NCBI GenBank assembly: GCA_016124735.1
Contig: WGMZ01000012.1
Span: 1-62,601 of the forward strand
Length of the DNA: 62,601 nucleotides
Direction: 5' to 3'
From: Bacteroidota bacterium
GTDB lineage: Bacteria; Bacteroidota; Bacteroidia; UBA8524
Both the position numbers and the translations under genes were made by a program. The notes below the pieces were generated by a model, which made no database searches, was not told the origin of the DNA, and saw only the letters and a list, made by a program, of their open reading frames with translations. Of this stretch, positions 17,676-26,475 are shown in pieces (position 1 is the first letter of the stretch; every line of letters starts with the position of its first letter).

Positions 17676-19787
17676 GCCCATCTCTTTTAACAGGTGCTCT
17701 CCCTTGCCAAGTTGTTTCACAATGAGCAAAACATAGCGAATATCTACACCAATTGAACGGCTGTATTCCTCGTTCCAGGCAAAGTCGTTGATAGTGGCCG
17801 TATAAGCCCGGTCGAAATTGACACCCACCAAATTGCCTTCTGCATCCATGATTGGAGAGCCTGAGTTTCCACCTGTGGTGTCCAGGTTATATAGGAAACA
17901 AACGATGCTCATTGGGTCGGCAGTGGCCAGCAATTCCTGAATATAATCTTCAAGGAAATAGTCGCCACCGGTAGCTGCTTTTTGTAGCACGCCTTTTACG
18001 TGGGTAAAGGGTTGGTGCACTTCGGCATCGGCAGGGGAGTAGCCCCGGATATAGCCATAGGTAAAGCGCAAGGTGGAGTTGGCATCTGGTAAAAAGGTCG
18101 ACTTTTGATAAATCTGGCGGAGATCAATCATCTTCGGAATTAAGATGGACAGCTCATCCTGTCTCTTTGTCTCTGCCTGTTGAAAGGCTCTTAAGTGGTT
18201 CCATAAGTCGGTGGCAATTTCCATAAAAGGATCTTTTACTTTCAGCAGTTTGCCTGGCTTATCGGTAAGCATCTCTTTAAATTTAGTCGTATGACTGAAC
18301 AAACTTTTGTCGTAGTTATTGTCAACAAACTCACTGATTGCCTCTTTTATATCCTTTGCAGAGGCAAAGAGCTGGAGGGATGCCGGGCGTTGTGTTTCGG
18401 GTAACATTGCCCCGTATTCCAGCAGTTTTTTCAGAATTCGTTTTTCCAGCTCAGCATTTGAAATACTAGAATTCTTCAGTATTTCACCGCTTTTATCCGA
18501 TAGTTGGGTCCGAATGAAACTATCCTGTTCGGCCTTTTTTACATCTTTAAAGGCTTCTTGCAGCGAACCCACATAACCACTTGCGAACATCAGTCCGCTG
18601 GAACTGAAAACTTGTCCCAGCCAAAGGTCGCGCTGAGCGGTGGCAAGCTTTTCATTGTAAATTCTGGCTATGTCAGGGAAGAGATTGCCGTATTGCTCCT
18701 TCAGTTTGGGGTCGCGAGCCACCATGGCTTGCATGGCTTCGTCATCTCTTTGCCTGTCCTGAATAATGCTGGTTCTCTGCAAACCCTGCATTTTTCCTTT
18801 GTAGTTTTTGGTCACGTTGGCCAAGCGTTTAATCGGACTGGCAAATGCTATGGCCAGTGCCTTATCCTCTCGTCCGAGATCTTCCATCTGCTCAATACGG
18901 TAATCAAACCATTGCGAGATGAATGGCAATTGATATTTGTATTGGTACTCGAGGAATTGAGCCGGTTGATTGCGATAGGTTCTTCCCGGATAGCCCAGGA
19001 TGAAAACAAAGTCGTTTTCCTTAACCCCGTTTGGATTGATTTTTAAGAATTTCTTGGGAGTATAAGGGATATTGTCTTCTGCATACTCTGCTGGTTGTCC
19101 ATCTTTACCCACATAGGCCCGCATAAAGGAGAAGTCGCCCGTATGACGCGGCCATACCCAGTTGTCACTTTCTCCTCCAAACTCACCAACAGAACGTGGA
19201 GGAACATAAACCAGGCGAATGTCTTTTAATTCCTTGTAGCGGAAAAGGGTATAGCTTTTTCCCTGAAGCATCTCGGAAACTTCGATCAACAAATCGGGAT
19301 GTGCCTTTTCTTCCTGTTTTTGAACAAGCGCGATATTTTCACTCAGCTTCATGCTCCGCTGACTGGGATCACTAATCACCTCGAGCCCTTCCAATACGCG
19401 TGCAGAGATATCTTCATACGATTCTGTAATGCGCGCATGAATGGATGTTTTGATTTCCTTCGAACGCTCTCCGGCCATAAAACCTTCGGTGATATAGTCA
19501 TGTTCCGGGTCGCTGGCCGATGCTACGGCTCCAAAAGCACAATGATGATTGGTAATAATCAATCCTTCATTGGAAACGAAGGAACCGGTGCAACCGCCTA
19601 CGCGAACCAGAGCCTGAACCAGGCTGGTTCCGTCCGGATTATAAATCGCATTTAAGGGTATTTTGAGTCCGGCTTTTTGCAAATCCACCTTATGCAATTC
19701 GCTCAGAGGGAACATTCCTTCTTCCAGAGGACTGAAGGAAGAAAAACTCAGACATAAACCAGCCAGAAGCAGTCCTTTTTTAATCAT
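17670..19787 (-). CDS. S46 family dipeptidyl-peptidase, DPP11-like
   Basis: A 705-residue protein from the chosen start (MIKKGLLLAGLCLSFSSF, a signal peptide); upstream in-frame codons are not protein-like. The chymotrypsin-fold S46 catalytic residues show as H81/H82 in TNHHC and S642 in TGGNSGSPIMDAEG. The S46 N-terminus (GMFPLSELHKVDLQKAGLKI) is typical. The residue 18 positions after the catalytic serine is R660 (NFDRAYT). In the family an Arg at this place goes with DPP11-type release of dipeptides with Asp or Glu at P1, and Gly with DPP7. It acts in the periplasm on peptides. The start overlaps the end of the aminotransferase gene by 8 bp. Confidence 0.9.
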   Translation of the reverse strand: MIKKGLLLAGLCLSFSSFSPLEEGMFPLSELHKVDLQKAGLKIPLNAIYNPDGTSLVQALVRVGGCTGSFVSNEGLIITNHHCAFGAVASASDPEHDYITEGFMAGERSKEIKTSIHARITESYEDISARVLEGLEVISDPSQRSMKLSENIALVQKQEEKAHPDLLIEVSEMLQGKSYTLFRYKELKDIRLVYVPPRSVGEFGGESDNWVWPRHTGDFSFMRAYVGKDGQPAEYAEDNIPYTPKKFLKINPNGVKENDFVFILGYPGRTYRNQPAQFLEYQYKYQLPFISQWFDYRIEQMEDLGREDKALAIAFASPIKRLANVTKNYKGKMQGLQRTSIIQDRQRDDEAMQAMVARDPKLKEQYGNLFPDIARIYNEKLATAQRDLWLGQVFSSSGLMFASGYVGSLQEAFKDVKKAEQDSFIRTQLSDKSGEILKNSSISNAELEKRILKKLLEYGAMLPETQRPASLQLFASAKDIKEAISEFVDNNYDKSLFSHTTKFKEMLTDKPGKLLKVKDPFMEIATDLWNHLRAFQQAETKRQDELSILIPKMIDLRQIYQKSTFLPDANSTLRFTYGYIRGYSPADAEVHQPFTHVKGVLQKAATGGDYFLEDYIQELLATADPMSIVCFLYNLDTTGGNSGSPIMDAEGNLVGVNFDRAYTATINDFAWNEEYSRSIGVDIRYVLLIVKQLGKGEHLLKEMGV

Positions 19788-20628
19788 GTTGTATTTCTGT
19801 TTGTAATAAGTGTTGTATTTGAATTGCTTTCTCAGAGCCAAATGTTTTCCCATCGAATTTATCCACCCAGCGCAGACCACGCACGGCATTGCTTATCCAT
19901 ATTTCATCTGCATCTGCCAGGATTTTTTTCTCCAGCGGCACTTCAACTACTTCCATATCATGCTGGGGCAACAAGTGCATTAAATGATCGCGCATCACAC
20001 CGCAAATCCCTCCTTCCTCAAGGGGAGGGGTCATGATATTTCCATCCTTCACGACCCAAACATTTCCGGTATTGCTTTCACATATTCTGCCTTCCGTGTT
20101 CTGTATAAGTACCTCGTCCCAGGCTTGTGTCCGTCCTTTACGCGATGCCATCACATACAGCATGGATTGTCCTGATTTAAAGCCTGAAAATGGAGAATTG
20201 TGTTTGTAATCGTCTTCATATAGTCCCAAAACCACTCCTTTTTCCTGAAGGGAATAGGCAGGCTCATCCATTGGGATAACATCTATCAGATAGGAGCAGG
20301 AATCGCTTTTTGGTTGGTATGATATTCCTTCCTCATCCCGGAATAAAATCAGGCGGATACGTGCCGATTCAACCCTGTTTTCTTTAACGGTTTTTAAGAT
20401 TTCGTAGCGAAAAAAGTCTTCCGTCCACCAGGGGTAAAAGGTATATCCCAAAGCAGCAGCTGCGCGCAAAAGGCGCGCATAGTGGAGGTTCCAAAGCAGG
20501 ATGTTCCCATCAAACCGGATGGATTCAAAAACCGAATCACCATATAAAAAGGCACGGTTGGATGTGCCTATCAGTTTACCGGCCGAATAATATGTGCCGT
20601 TCAGGTTGATGGTTTTCTCCTTTTTCAT
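19780..20628 (-). CDS. Class IV aminotransferase (PabC/BCAT-like)
   Basis: A 282-residue PLP enzyme of fold type IV from the chosen start MKKEKTINLNGTYYSAG. The PLP lysine is probably K151 (FSGFKSGQSMLY), and E184 (RICESNTGN) matches the residue that contacts the pyridine nitrogen. In the family such proteins act as aminodeoxychorismate lyase, branched-chain or D-amino acid aminotransferases, and the sequence alone does not decide. The gene is directly upstream of the S46 peptidase and overlaps it by 8 bp. An in-frame extension upstream to about 20733 or further has no good start and was left out. Confidence 0.85.
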   Translation of the reverse strand: MKKEKTINLNGTYYSAGKLIGTSNRAFLYGDSVFESIRFDGNILLWNLHYARLLRAAAALGYTFYPWWTEDFFRYEILKTVKENRVESARIRLILFRDEEGISYQPKSDSCSYLIDVIPMDEPAYSLQEKGVVLGLYEDDYKHNSPFSGFKSGQSMLYVMASRKGRTQAWDEVLIQNTEGRICESNTGNVWVVKDGNIMTPPLEEGGICGVMRDHLMHLLPQHDMEVVEVPLEKKILADADEIWISNAVRGLRWVDKFDGKTFGSEKAIQIQHLLQTEIQHD

Positions 20629-20934
20629 GGAAGTATTCAAATATAGTAGATAGATGATAGACAAGGAGGCTTGGCGACAAAAAGACCATTGGTCCATGAT
20701 TGGTATTTTGTTTCTGCCATGCTTAGGAATCATCTTGGAGGCATTATTTCCAGCAAGCCAGTTACAAAAAGTATCGCTCAGGCCAACGGAGTCTGCCGAT
20801 GCCTTACCTTTGATCAGACCTAAAGATTCCCAATAACTGATGATTTCATCGATTCGCTTTTCTCCATCATGTATACTGCAAAATATTTCCCGAACTTTAA
20901 ATACTAAAGCAGTCGTTTCAATCGTACAGACAAT
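20629..20934. other. 306-bp divergent intergenic region
   Basis: This is the upstream region of both the aminotransferase (leftward) and the outer-membrane protein gene (rightward). On the - strand the aminotransferase frame stays open through nearly the whole stretch and reads protein-like (e.g. KRIDEIISYWESLG), with only an internal ATG at 20733. It could be a decayed gene fused in frame, or chance. No clear promoter, RNA or repeat was found. Confidence 0.4.
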
Positions 20935-21807
20935 ATGAAAAACCTATTTCTATCCATCGGACTTCTCGGCCTCAGCACGGGAGTCTTCGCCCAATTGCCC
21001 GCCTTAAAGCCAGGAGACGTCCAGGTATCAGTAGGACCTCAGGTTTATTCTGCAAACCGGGTAGGCAGCCTGACAGAATATCAAAACCTATTTAACGGTT
21101 CTTCTCTGTTGCCCGGTGATTTTAGTCAATATTCCAAGCAATCCTTCTTTAGCGTCAGTGGGTCAGGTTCCCTGTTTCTGGGAACAGGATGGTATTTTAG
21201 AAACAAGGACAAAACAGCCTATAAATCGAATATGACGCTGAGAACCGGCCTGACGTATTTTAGTAGTTACGGATTTAATAACAATTTAATTCAGACAAGC
21301 TCCACACCCTACGATACCCTGAAAGGGTCTAACGGAACAATGTATCCTGTTGATTCCACTTATAACCACTCCATTAGTTTTGGTTCTCAATCCCAGAATC
21401 TGGTCTTGGATGTGGCTATGATCTTTCGTACAACCTCTGCTAAAAGGTTTAGCCTCTATGGCGGACTGGGTGTTCAGGCAGGAGCCAGTTTCAATCGTAT
21501 TGCAACGCTTCGTTCGGATGAGTATTCCTATTTGAGCTTTGCCGATAATAGCGGCTTTTTGAGAAGCAACTCCAACGATTACCACGGAAAAAGTGAGACC
21601 AAAGAATTGAAAAGTTCCCTGGTCATGGGATTTTATGTACCCTTAGGAATGGACCTTCAATTGGGAAAGAAACGGGAATTTTGGAAGCAGCTCCATGTAT
21701 TTGGGGAAATGCGTCCGGGTATGATGGTAACTGGTCGGGTAAGCAATGGTTACGCGGTCAACCCCGGAATGAGTTTTCAACTCGGCGTGAAAGTAAAATT
21801 CCTTTAA
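20935..21807 (+). CDS. Putative outer-membrane beta-barrel protein
   Basis: A 290-residue protein with a signal peptide (MKNLFLSIGLLGLSTGVFAQ). The rest alternates aromatic and polar residues in short strands ending GMSFQLGVKVKFL, a hydrophobic strand with terminal aromatic-rich pattern like an outer-membrane barrel. No domain is recognised. The 3' end overlaps the convergent nupC gene by 4 bp. Confidence 0.6.
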   Translation: MKNLFLSIGLLGLSTGVFAQLPALKPGDVQVSVGPQVYSANRVGSLTEYQNLFNGSSLLPGDFSQYSKQSFFSVSGSGSLFLGTGWYFRNKDKTAYKSNMTLRTGLTYFSSYGFNNNLIQTSSTPYDTLKGSNGTMYPVDSTYNHSISFGSQSQNLVLDVAMIFRTTSAKRFSLYGGLGVQAGASFNRIATLRSDEYSYLSFADNSGFLRSNSNDYHGKSETKELKSSLVMGFYVPLGMDLQLGKKREFWKQLHVFGEMRPGMMVTGRVSNGYAVNPGMSFQLGVKVKFL

Positions 21808-23099
21808 GCAATCAGCATTCCGGCAATGGCACCCGTGAGCAGACATGCCAGGGTGCCCGCTATTAATGCCTTTACCCCCAGCTTCGAAAGCAGACCTTTC
21901 CGATTAGGAATAAGGGCCCCGATTCCTCCAATTTGTATTCCGATGGAGGTAAAATTGCTGAATCCACATAACACGTAGGTAGCGATTAGCATGGATTTTT
22001 CAGAATGAAATGCTGAAGCTTCTTTCAGTTCACCTAGACTTACATAGGCATAGAATTCATTCAGGATGGTTTTTTCGCCAATGAGCTGGCCAACCAACAC
22101 CGCATCATTCCAATCAACTCCAACGAGCCAGGCGATGGGGGCGCATACATATCCTACGACAAATTGGAAGCTAAGGCTGGTATACGCCGTATGCGAAGCA
22201 ATCCAATCATTCAACCCGGTAAGGGAACCAATCCATTCCATGGCGCCATTCCCCATATAGATCAGGGCAGTAAATACAAGTAGCATAGCGGCTACATTCA
22301 CCGCAAGCTTTAATCCATCGCTGGTACCGTTGGCCAAGGCCTCGAGACTATTGGAGCCCATTTTCTCTTTGCTTATTTTCATTTCAGAATTCACGGATTC
22401 TGTTTCCGGAATCATGAGCTTGGCCATTACCAGGGCGGCGGGTGCAGAAAGTACGGAAGCGGTGAGCAGATGCTTGGCAAATAAGCGCTGCTGTTCGGGA
22501 TCATCTCCTCCCAAAAAGCCGATATAAGAAGCCAATACTCCACCGGCAATGGTAGCCATGCCCCCAGTCATCAGTGCCATTATTTCTGAACGACTCATTC
22601 CATTCAGGTAAGGACGAATCAGGAGAGGAGCTTCCGTTTGACCTAAAAAGATATTCCCGGCTGCAGCCAAACTTTCTGCACCGGATAATTTCATCGTTTT
22701 TCGCATAATCCAGGCAATAGCATACACTACTTTTTGCAAAATTCCCCAGTAATAGAGCAATGCACTCAGGGCAGAGAAAAAGATGATGGTGGGCAATACG
22801 TGAAATGCAAAATTGACCAGGGAAGGACTTACATCTCCATTGGAAAATGATTTAAAGAGAAAATTCGTTCCGAATTGGGTATAGCCGATTATCGAAACAA
22901 AGAAATCACTCAGGTATTCGAAGGTAATACGAACAGAAGAGACTTTAAAGATGAATAGGGCGATAATTAACTGAATAACGATTCCCGGCACAACTACACC
23001 CCAGGAAACTTTCTTTCTGTTTTCACTTAAAAAATAGCCAATCGCAATCAATACCAGTATCCCGATGAGTCCACGCAGTATGGATTCGAACTGGACCAT
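21804..23099 (-). CDS. nupC: Concentrative nucleoside transporter (CNT/NupC family)
   Basis: A 431-residue membrane protein. It carries the CNT features LVYMGNGAMEWIG-like helices, the substrate-binding stretch GQTEAPLLIRPYLNGMSRSEI and the C-terminal CGFSNFTSIGIQIGGIGALIPNRK. It imports nucleosides with Na+ or H+. It is the last gene of a leftward operon (etfB, etfA, bifunctional nuclease, nupC) with 3 bp to the gene before. This resembles eukaryote-like CNTs with the NFTSIGIQIGG signature. Confidence 0.92.
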   Translation of the reverse strand: MVQFESILRGLIGILVLIAIGYFLSENRKKVSWGVVVPGIVIQLIIALFIFKVSSVRITFEYLSDFFVSIIGYTQFGTNFLFKSFSNGDVSPSLVNFAFHVLPTIIFFSALSALLYYWGILQKVVYAIAWIMRKTMKLSGAESLAAAGNIFLGQTEAPLLIRPYLNGMSRSEIMALMTGGMATIAGGVLASYIGFLGGDDPEQQRLFAKHLLTASVLSAPAALVMAKLMIPETESVNSEMKISKEKMGSNSLEALANGTSDGLKLAVNVAAMLLVFTALIYMGNGAMEWIGSLTGLNDWIASHTAYTSLSFQFVVGYVCAPIAWLVGVDWNDAVLVGQLIGEKTILNEFYAYVSLGELKEASAFHSEKSMLIATYVLCGFSNFTSIGIQIGGIGALIPNRKGLLSKLGVKALIAGTLACLLTGAIAGMLIA

Positions 23100-23102
23100 C
23101 GT

Positions 23103-23699
23103 TTATTTTCTGCGATTGATTTCATCCCTTATTCTCGCTGCTTTTGCGTAGTCTTCAATCTTTAAGGCATTGTCCAGCAAATCTTCCAAATCCTTCAGAC
23201 TCATGGATGGGTAATCATCCCCGGAACGGGGTGTGTTATGCTCAATTGATTCCGGCCTCTCAGCTTTCATCCCTTTTTCTGCCTCATTGCTTTCTTCTAT
23301 GGTAATGCCTGCACTTTCCATAATGCCGGAATTGGTATAAATCGGGCATTTAAAACGAACGGCAAGGGCAATAGCATCAGAGGTTCTGGCATCTATCTCG
23401 TAAGTTTTTCCATCTTGCTTGCAGAGGATTTTACTATAGAAAACACCTTCCTGCAAATTGTGGATATAGGCTTCAAGTACTTCGATTCCGAATGTTTTGC
23501 AAAAGGAGATGAACAAGTCGTGGGTCATCGGACGAAATGGAACAATTTTCTCAATTTCTATCGCAATGGCCTGTGCCTCGAAGCTTCCGATAATGATCGG
23601 TAATTTTCTCTCGCCCGTCTCTTCTCCGAGAATCAGGGTATACGACCCATGGGTTTGTCCGGATGTCAGGCCGACGATATCAAGGCGAATTTTGTTCAT
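23103..23699 (-). CDS. Bifunctional nuclease (DUF151) family protein with UVR motif
   Basis: A 198-residue protein. Residues 1-130 match the BFN/DUF151 fold (LGEETGERKLPIIIGSFEAQAIAIE, DARTSDAIALAVRFKCPIY). Related proteins have DNase and RNase activity. The last 40 residues (LKDLEDLLDNALKIEDYAKAARIRDEINRRK) form a UvrB/UvrC-type helical hairpin used for protein contacts. The gene lies 1 bp after etfA and 3 bp before nupC. Its cellular role in Bacteroidota is not established. Confidence 0.88.
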   Translation of the reverse strand: MNKIRLDIVGLTSGQTHGSYTLILGEETGERKLPIIIGSFEAQAIAIEIEKIVPFRPMTHDLFISFCKTFGIEVLEAYIHNLQEGVFYSKILCKQDGKTYEIDARTSDAIALAVRFKCPIYTNSGIMESAGITIEESNEAEKGMKAERPESIEHNTPRSGDDYPSMSLKDLEDLLDNALKIEDYAKAARIRDEINRRK

Positions 23700-23700
23700 C

Positions 23701-24666
23701 TTATTGCGCGGATTTCAGGACTTTTGCTGCTTCAATCAATTTAGGAACTACATCAAATGCATCGCCTACGATTCCGTAATCAGCAACCTTAAAAAATGGA
23801 GCTTCGGGATCTTTATTAATAACAACAATTACCTTACTGGAACTTACACCAGCTAAATGCTGGATAGCACCAGAAATTCCTATTGCAATATACAAGTTAG
23901 GTTTGATGGTTATACCTGTTTGGCCCACATGTTCTTCGTGTGGACGCCAATCCATATCGGCTACAGGCTTGGAACAAGCAGTTGCAGCCCCTAGCAGAGA
24001 AGCGAGTTCTTCGATCATTCCCCAATTCTCAGGACCTTTCATTCCACGCCCGGCAGAAACAACCAATTCAGCTTCCGTCAATGGGATTTTACCTTGTACC
24101 TTATCAATAGAACTGGATTTTACCTGGTAAGCGTTAGCGCCGATTGATGCGGCAAAATCGCTAACAGAAGCATGGCTGCCCCCTTCCTGGATGGCAAATG
24201 TATTTGGAGTAATAGCCAATACTTTTACTGCCCCATTTAGCGCAACATGACCAAATCCTTTTCCTGAAAATACACCGCGCTTCACGGAGAAACCATTGGC
24301 TGTGTCAGGAACACTGATTACGCCGGTCGCAATAGAGGCATCGAGCGCAACGGCAACAGCCGGAGCAATGGATTTTCCATTGTAATTATTAGAAACTATG
24401 ATTACTTCTGCATTCACTTCCTTCGCAGCAGAGGCAAGAACATCAGCCATGGCAGCCGGACGATCTTCCTGAATGGCAGATTTAAGAACTTTATTTGCTC
24501 CGTAGGTTCCGAGTGATGCAAGTACATCGTCGGAAGGCATTTGAGCGCTGGCACAAAGGGCAACTACTTCGCCTCCCTCAGCCACTTGTTTTCCGTAAGA
24601 TACCGCTTCGAAAACGGCTTTTTTGAAGTTTCCTTCAGATGATTCGGCAAATATGAGAACGTTCAT
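23701..24666 (-). CDS. etfA: Electron transfer flavoprotein, alpha subunit
   Basis: A 321-residue ETF alpha chain. The FAD-binding domain has GRGMKGPENWGMIEELA, RPHEEHVGQTGITIKPNLYIAIGISGAIQH and VVINKDPEAPFFKVADYGIVGD, the family signature. With EtfB it carries electrons from acyl-CoA dehydrogenases to the quinone pool through ETF dehydrogenase. It lies 26 bp downstream of etfB. Confidence 0.96.
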   Translation of the reverse strand: MNVLIFAESSEGNFKKAVFEAVSYGKQVAEGGEVVALCASAQMPSDDVLASLGTYGANKVLKSAIQEDRPAAMADVLASAAKEVNAEVIIVSNNYNGKSIAPAVAVALDASIATGVISVPDTANGFSVKRGVFSGKGFGHVALNGAVKVLAITPNTFAIQEGGSHASVSDFAASIGANAYQVKSSSIDKVQGKIPLTEAELVVSAGRGMKGPENWGMIEELASLLGAATACSKPVADMDWRPHEEHVGQTGITIKPNLYIAIGISGAIQHLAGVSSSKVIVVINKDPEAPFFKVADYGIVGDAFDVVPKLIEAAKVLKSAQ

Positions 24667-24692
24667 GTTCTGGAATGTTTTTTAAAGGATGA

Positions 24693-25430
24693 TTAAATGA
24701 CTTTCGCTTCGTTGTGAAGAATGGAGATGAGTTCAGCAGCATTGTCTGGCTCAATCAATTGAACAGCTCCTTTGGCCGGAGGCATTTCATAAGATTGATG
24801 CTGTCCTTTTGCACTGGCTCCACCAGGATCTACAACAGTAAGTGGCTTGGAACGGGCAGCCATAATCCCTCTCATGTTCGGGATACGTGGCTCGGTCAGG
24901 TCTTTCTGCGCACTGGCAACAAAGGGAAGCATTACCTGAACGGTTTCTTTTCCTCCGTCGATATCACGAACGGCAGTTGCCTCACCACCGTTAATATCCA
25001 ATTTACTGACCACATTCACAAAAGGAAGTCCCAAATGAGCGGCAAGCAAACCGCCTGTCATTCCACCATTGTAATCAATGGATTCACGACCGGTTAAAAT
25101 CAAGTCAAATTCTTTATCAGCAGCCCAATTCGCGATTTCTTTGGCAACAAGGGTCGCATCACTGGCTTCAGCATTGATACGAACGGCCTCATGTGCTCCA
25201 ATAGCCAGTGCCTTCCGGACGCTGGGTTCAGAATCTGCTAGTCCAACATGAATTACAGTCACAGTGCCACCTTGAGCTTCCGTAAGCTCCAGAGCCCGGG
25301 TAAGCGACATTTCGTCGTATGGGTTAATGATGTACTGAACACCAGCAGTATTGAACTTGGTGTTATTATCCGTAAAAGTTACTTTCGTCGTAGTGTCTGG
25401 AACGACACTCATGCACACTAAAATCTTCAT
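24693..25430 (-). CDS. etfB: Electron transfer flavoprotein, beta subunit
   Basis: A 245-residue ETF beta chain with the N-terminal AMP-site domain (MKILVCMSVVPDTTTKV), INPYDEMSLTRALEL and DLILTGRESIDYNGGMTGGLLAAHLGLPFVN. It is the first gene of the leftward operon and is divergent from the TPR gene across 53 bp, which should hold the promoters of both. Confidence 0.96.
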   Translation of the reverse strand: MKILVCMSVVPDTTTKVTFTDNNTKFNTAGVQYIINPYDEMSLTRALELTEAQGGTVTVIHVGLADSEPSVRKALAIGAHEAVRINAEASDATLVAKEIANWAADKEFDLILTGRESIDYNGGMTGGLLAAHLGLPFVNVVSKLDINGGEATAVRDIDGGKETVQVMLPFVASAQKDLTEPRIPNMRGIMAARSKPLTVVDPGGASAKGQHQSYEMPPAKGAVQLIEPDNAAELISILHNEAKVI

Positions 25431-25483
25431 TCAATAGAGGGTTAACGGGAGCGCGAAATTAGCAATTAAATCGCAGAAATAAA

Positions 25484-25810
25484 ATGGCCGAAACACGATT
25501 GGAACAGCTTTTAGCGCTTTTAAAAACAGAACCGGAAGACGCTTTTTTGAACCATGCATTGGCCATGGAATACCTCGGAATGGGAGAGGAGCAAAAGGCA
25601 ATCGAAACGATGGAAAAGGTGATTCATTTTCACCCCGACCATACCGGTACCTATTACCATTTGGGACATGCTTTGCTGAGAGCGAATAAGAGAGATGAGG
25701 CGCTGGCCGTCTGGCAACTCGGTATACAGAAATGCAAGGAACTTAAAAAGCAACATCATCTGGCCGAATTGCAAAGTGCCTATAATGAGGTGTTGTTTGA
25801 GGATGACTAA
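25484..25810 (+). CDS. Small tetratricopeptide-repeat protein
   Basis: A 108-residue protein made of about two and a half TPR units. Clear repeat residues are in FLNHALAMEYLGMGEEQKAIETMEKVI and TYYHLGHALLRANKRDEALAVWQLGI. It has no signal peptide and probably mediates protein contacts. It is followed after 66 bp by lpoB. Confidence 0.85.
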   Translation: MAETRLEQLLALLKTEPEDAFLNHALAMEYLGMGEEQKAIETMEKVIHFHPDHTGTYYHLGHALLRANKRDEALAVWQLGIQKCKELKKQHHLAELQSAYNEVLFEDD

Positions 25811-25876
25811 AAAAATATACACACTAACTGTCCTTTGGAATGGAATTTGGCACTCACTAAAAAAAACACTACAGCT

Positions 25877-26464
25877 ATGAAAAAACAAATTTTACCAACT
25901 TTATTACTTGCTTCAGTAATCCTTTTGGGCTCTTGTGCTCAGCGTCAGGTAACCCGAATCAGTCCCAATAAAAAAACAGATTTGAGTGGCCGTTGGAATG
26001 ACACGGATAATCGCATGGTTGCTCAGGACATGATCGAACAATCCATCGACGAAGTATGGCGGACGGATTTCGTCAAAACAAACAACCGCAAACCGGTGGT
26101 CATAGTCGGTCAGGTGAAAAACAATACCGCAGAGTTCATTGATCCTATTGCCATGATTAAGCAGATTGAAATGGCCTATGTGAATTCCGGAAAAGTTACA
26201 GTTGTTGCTACTGCAGATGAACGCAAAGCCATTCGGGAAGAAAGAGAAGACCAGCAAATTTTTGCTGATCCGGAAACCCGGAAAAAATGGGCCAAAGAAA
26301 AAGGGGCAGACTTCATGCTCAATGGGGTCATCCAATCGGTAACCGACCAATATGGCAAAACAAAAGTCGTGGCCTATCAGGTGAACTACGAGCTCATCAA
26401 TATCGAGACCAACGAAAAAGTATGGATTGGCGAATCCAAAATCAAAAAAGAAATTAAAAACTAA
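25877..26464 (+). CDS. lpoB: LpoB-like penicillin-binding protein activator lipoprotein
   Basis: A 195-residue lipoprotein from the start MKKQILPTLLLASVILLGSC, with the lipobox cysteine in LLGSC. The fold is that of LpoB/YcfM (VVIVGQVKNNTAEFIDP, GADFMLNGVIQS, VNYELINIETNEKVWIGESKIKK). In enterobacteria LpoB activates PBP1b from the outer membrane; the Bacteroidota protein is homologous but its partner is not known. It is followed after 11 bp by the COG3014 gene, a pairing common in genomes. Confidence 0.85.
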   Translation: MKKQILPTLLLASVILLGSCAQRQVTRISPNKKTDLSGRWNDTDNRMVAQDMIEQSIDEVWRTDFVKTNNRKPVVIVGQVKNNTAEFIDPIAMIKQIEMAYVNSGKVTVVATADERKAIREEREDQQIFADPETRKKWAKEKGADFMLNGVIQSVTDQYGKTKVVAYQVNYELINIETNEKVWIGESKIKKEIKN

Positions 26465-26475
26465 TCAGCAGGAGC

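Noticed and set aside
17253-17736. Serine- and leucine-rich ORFs in the 17-kb repeat block
   Set aside because: Low-complexity products of the DNA repeat that run into the antisense strand of the S46 peptidase gene.
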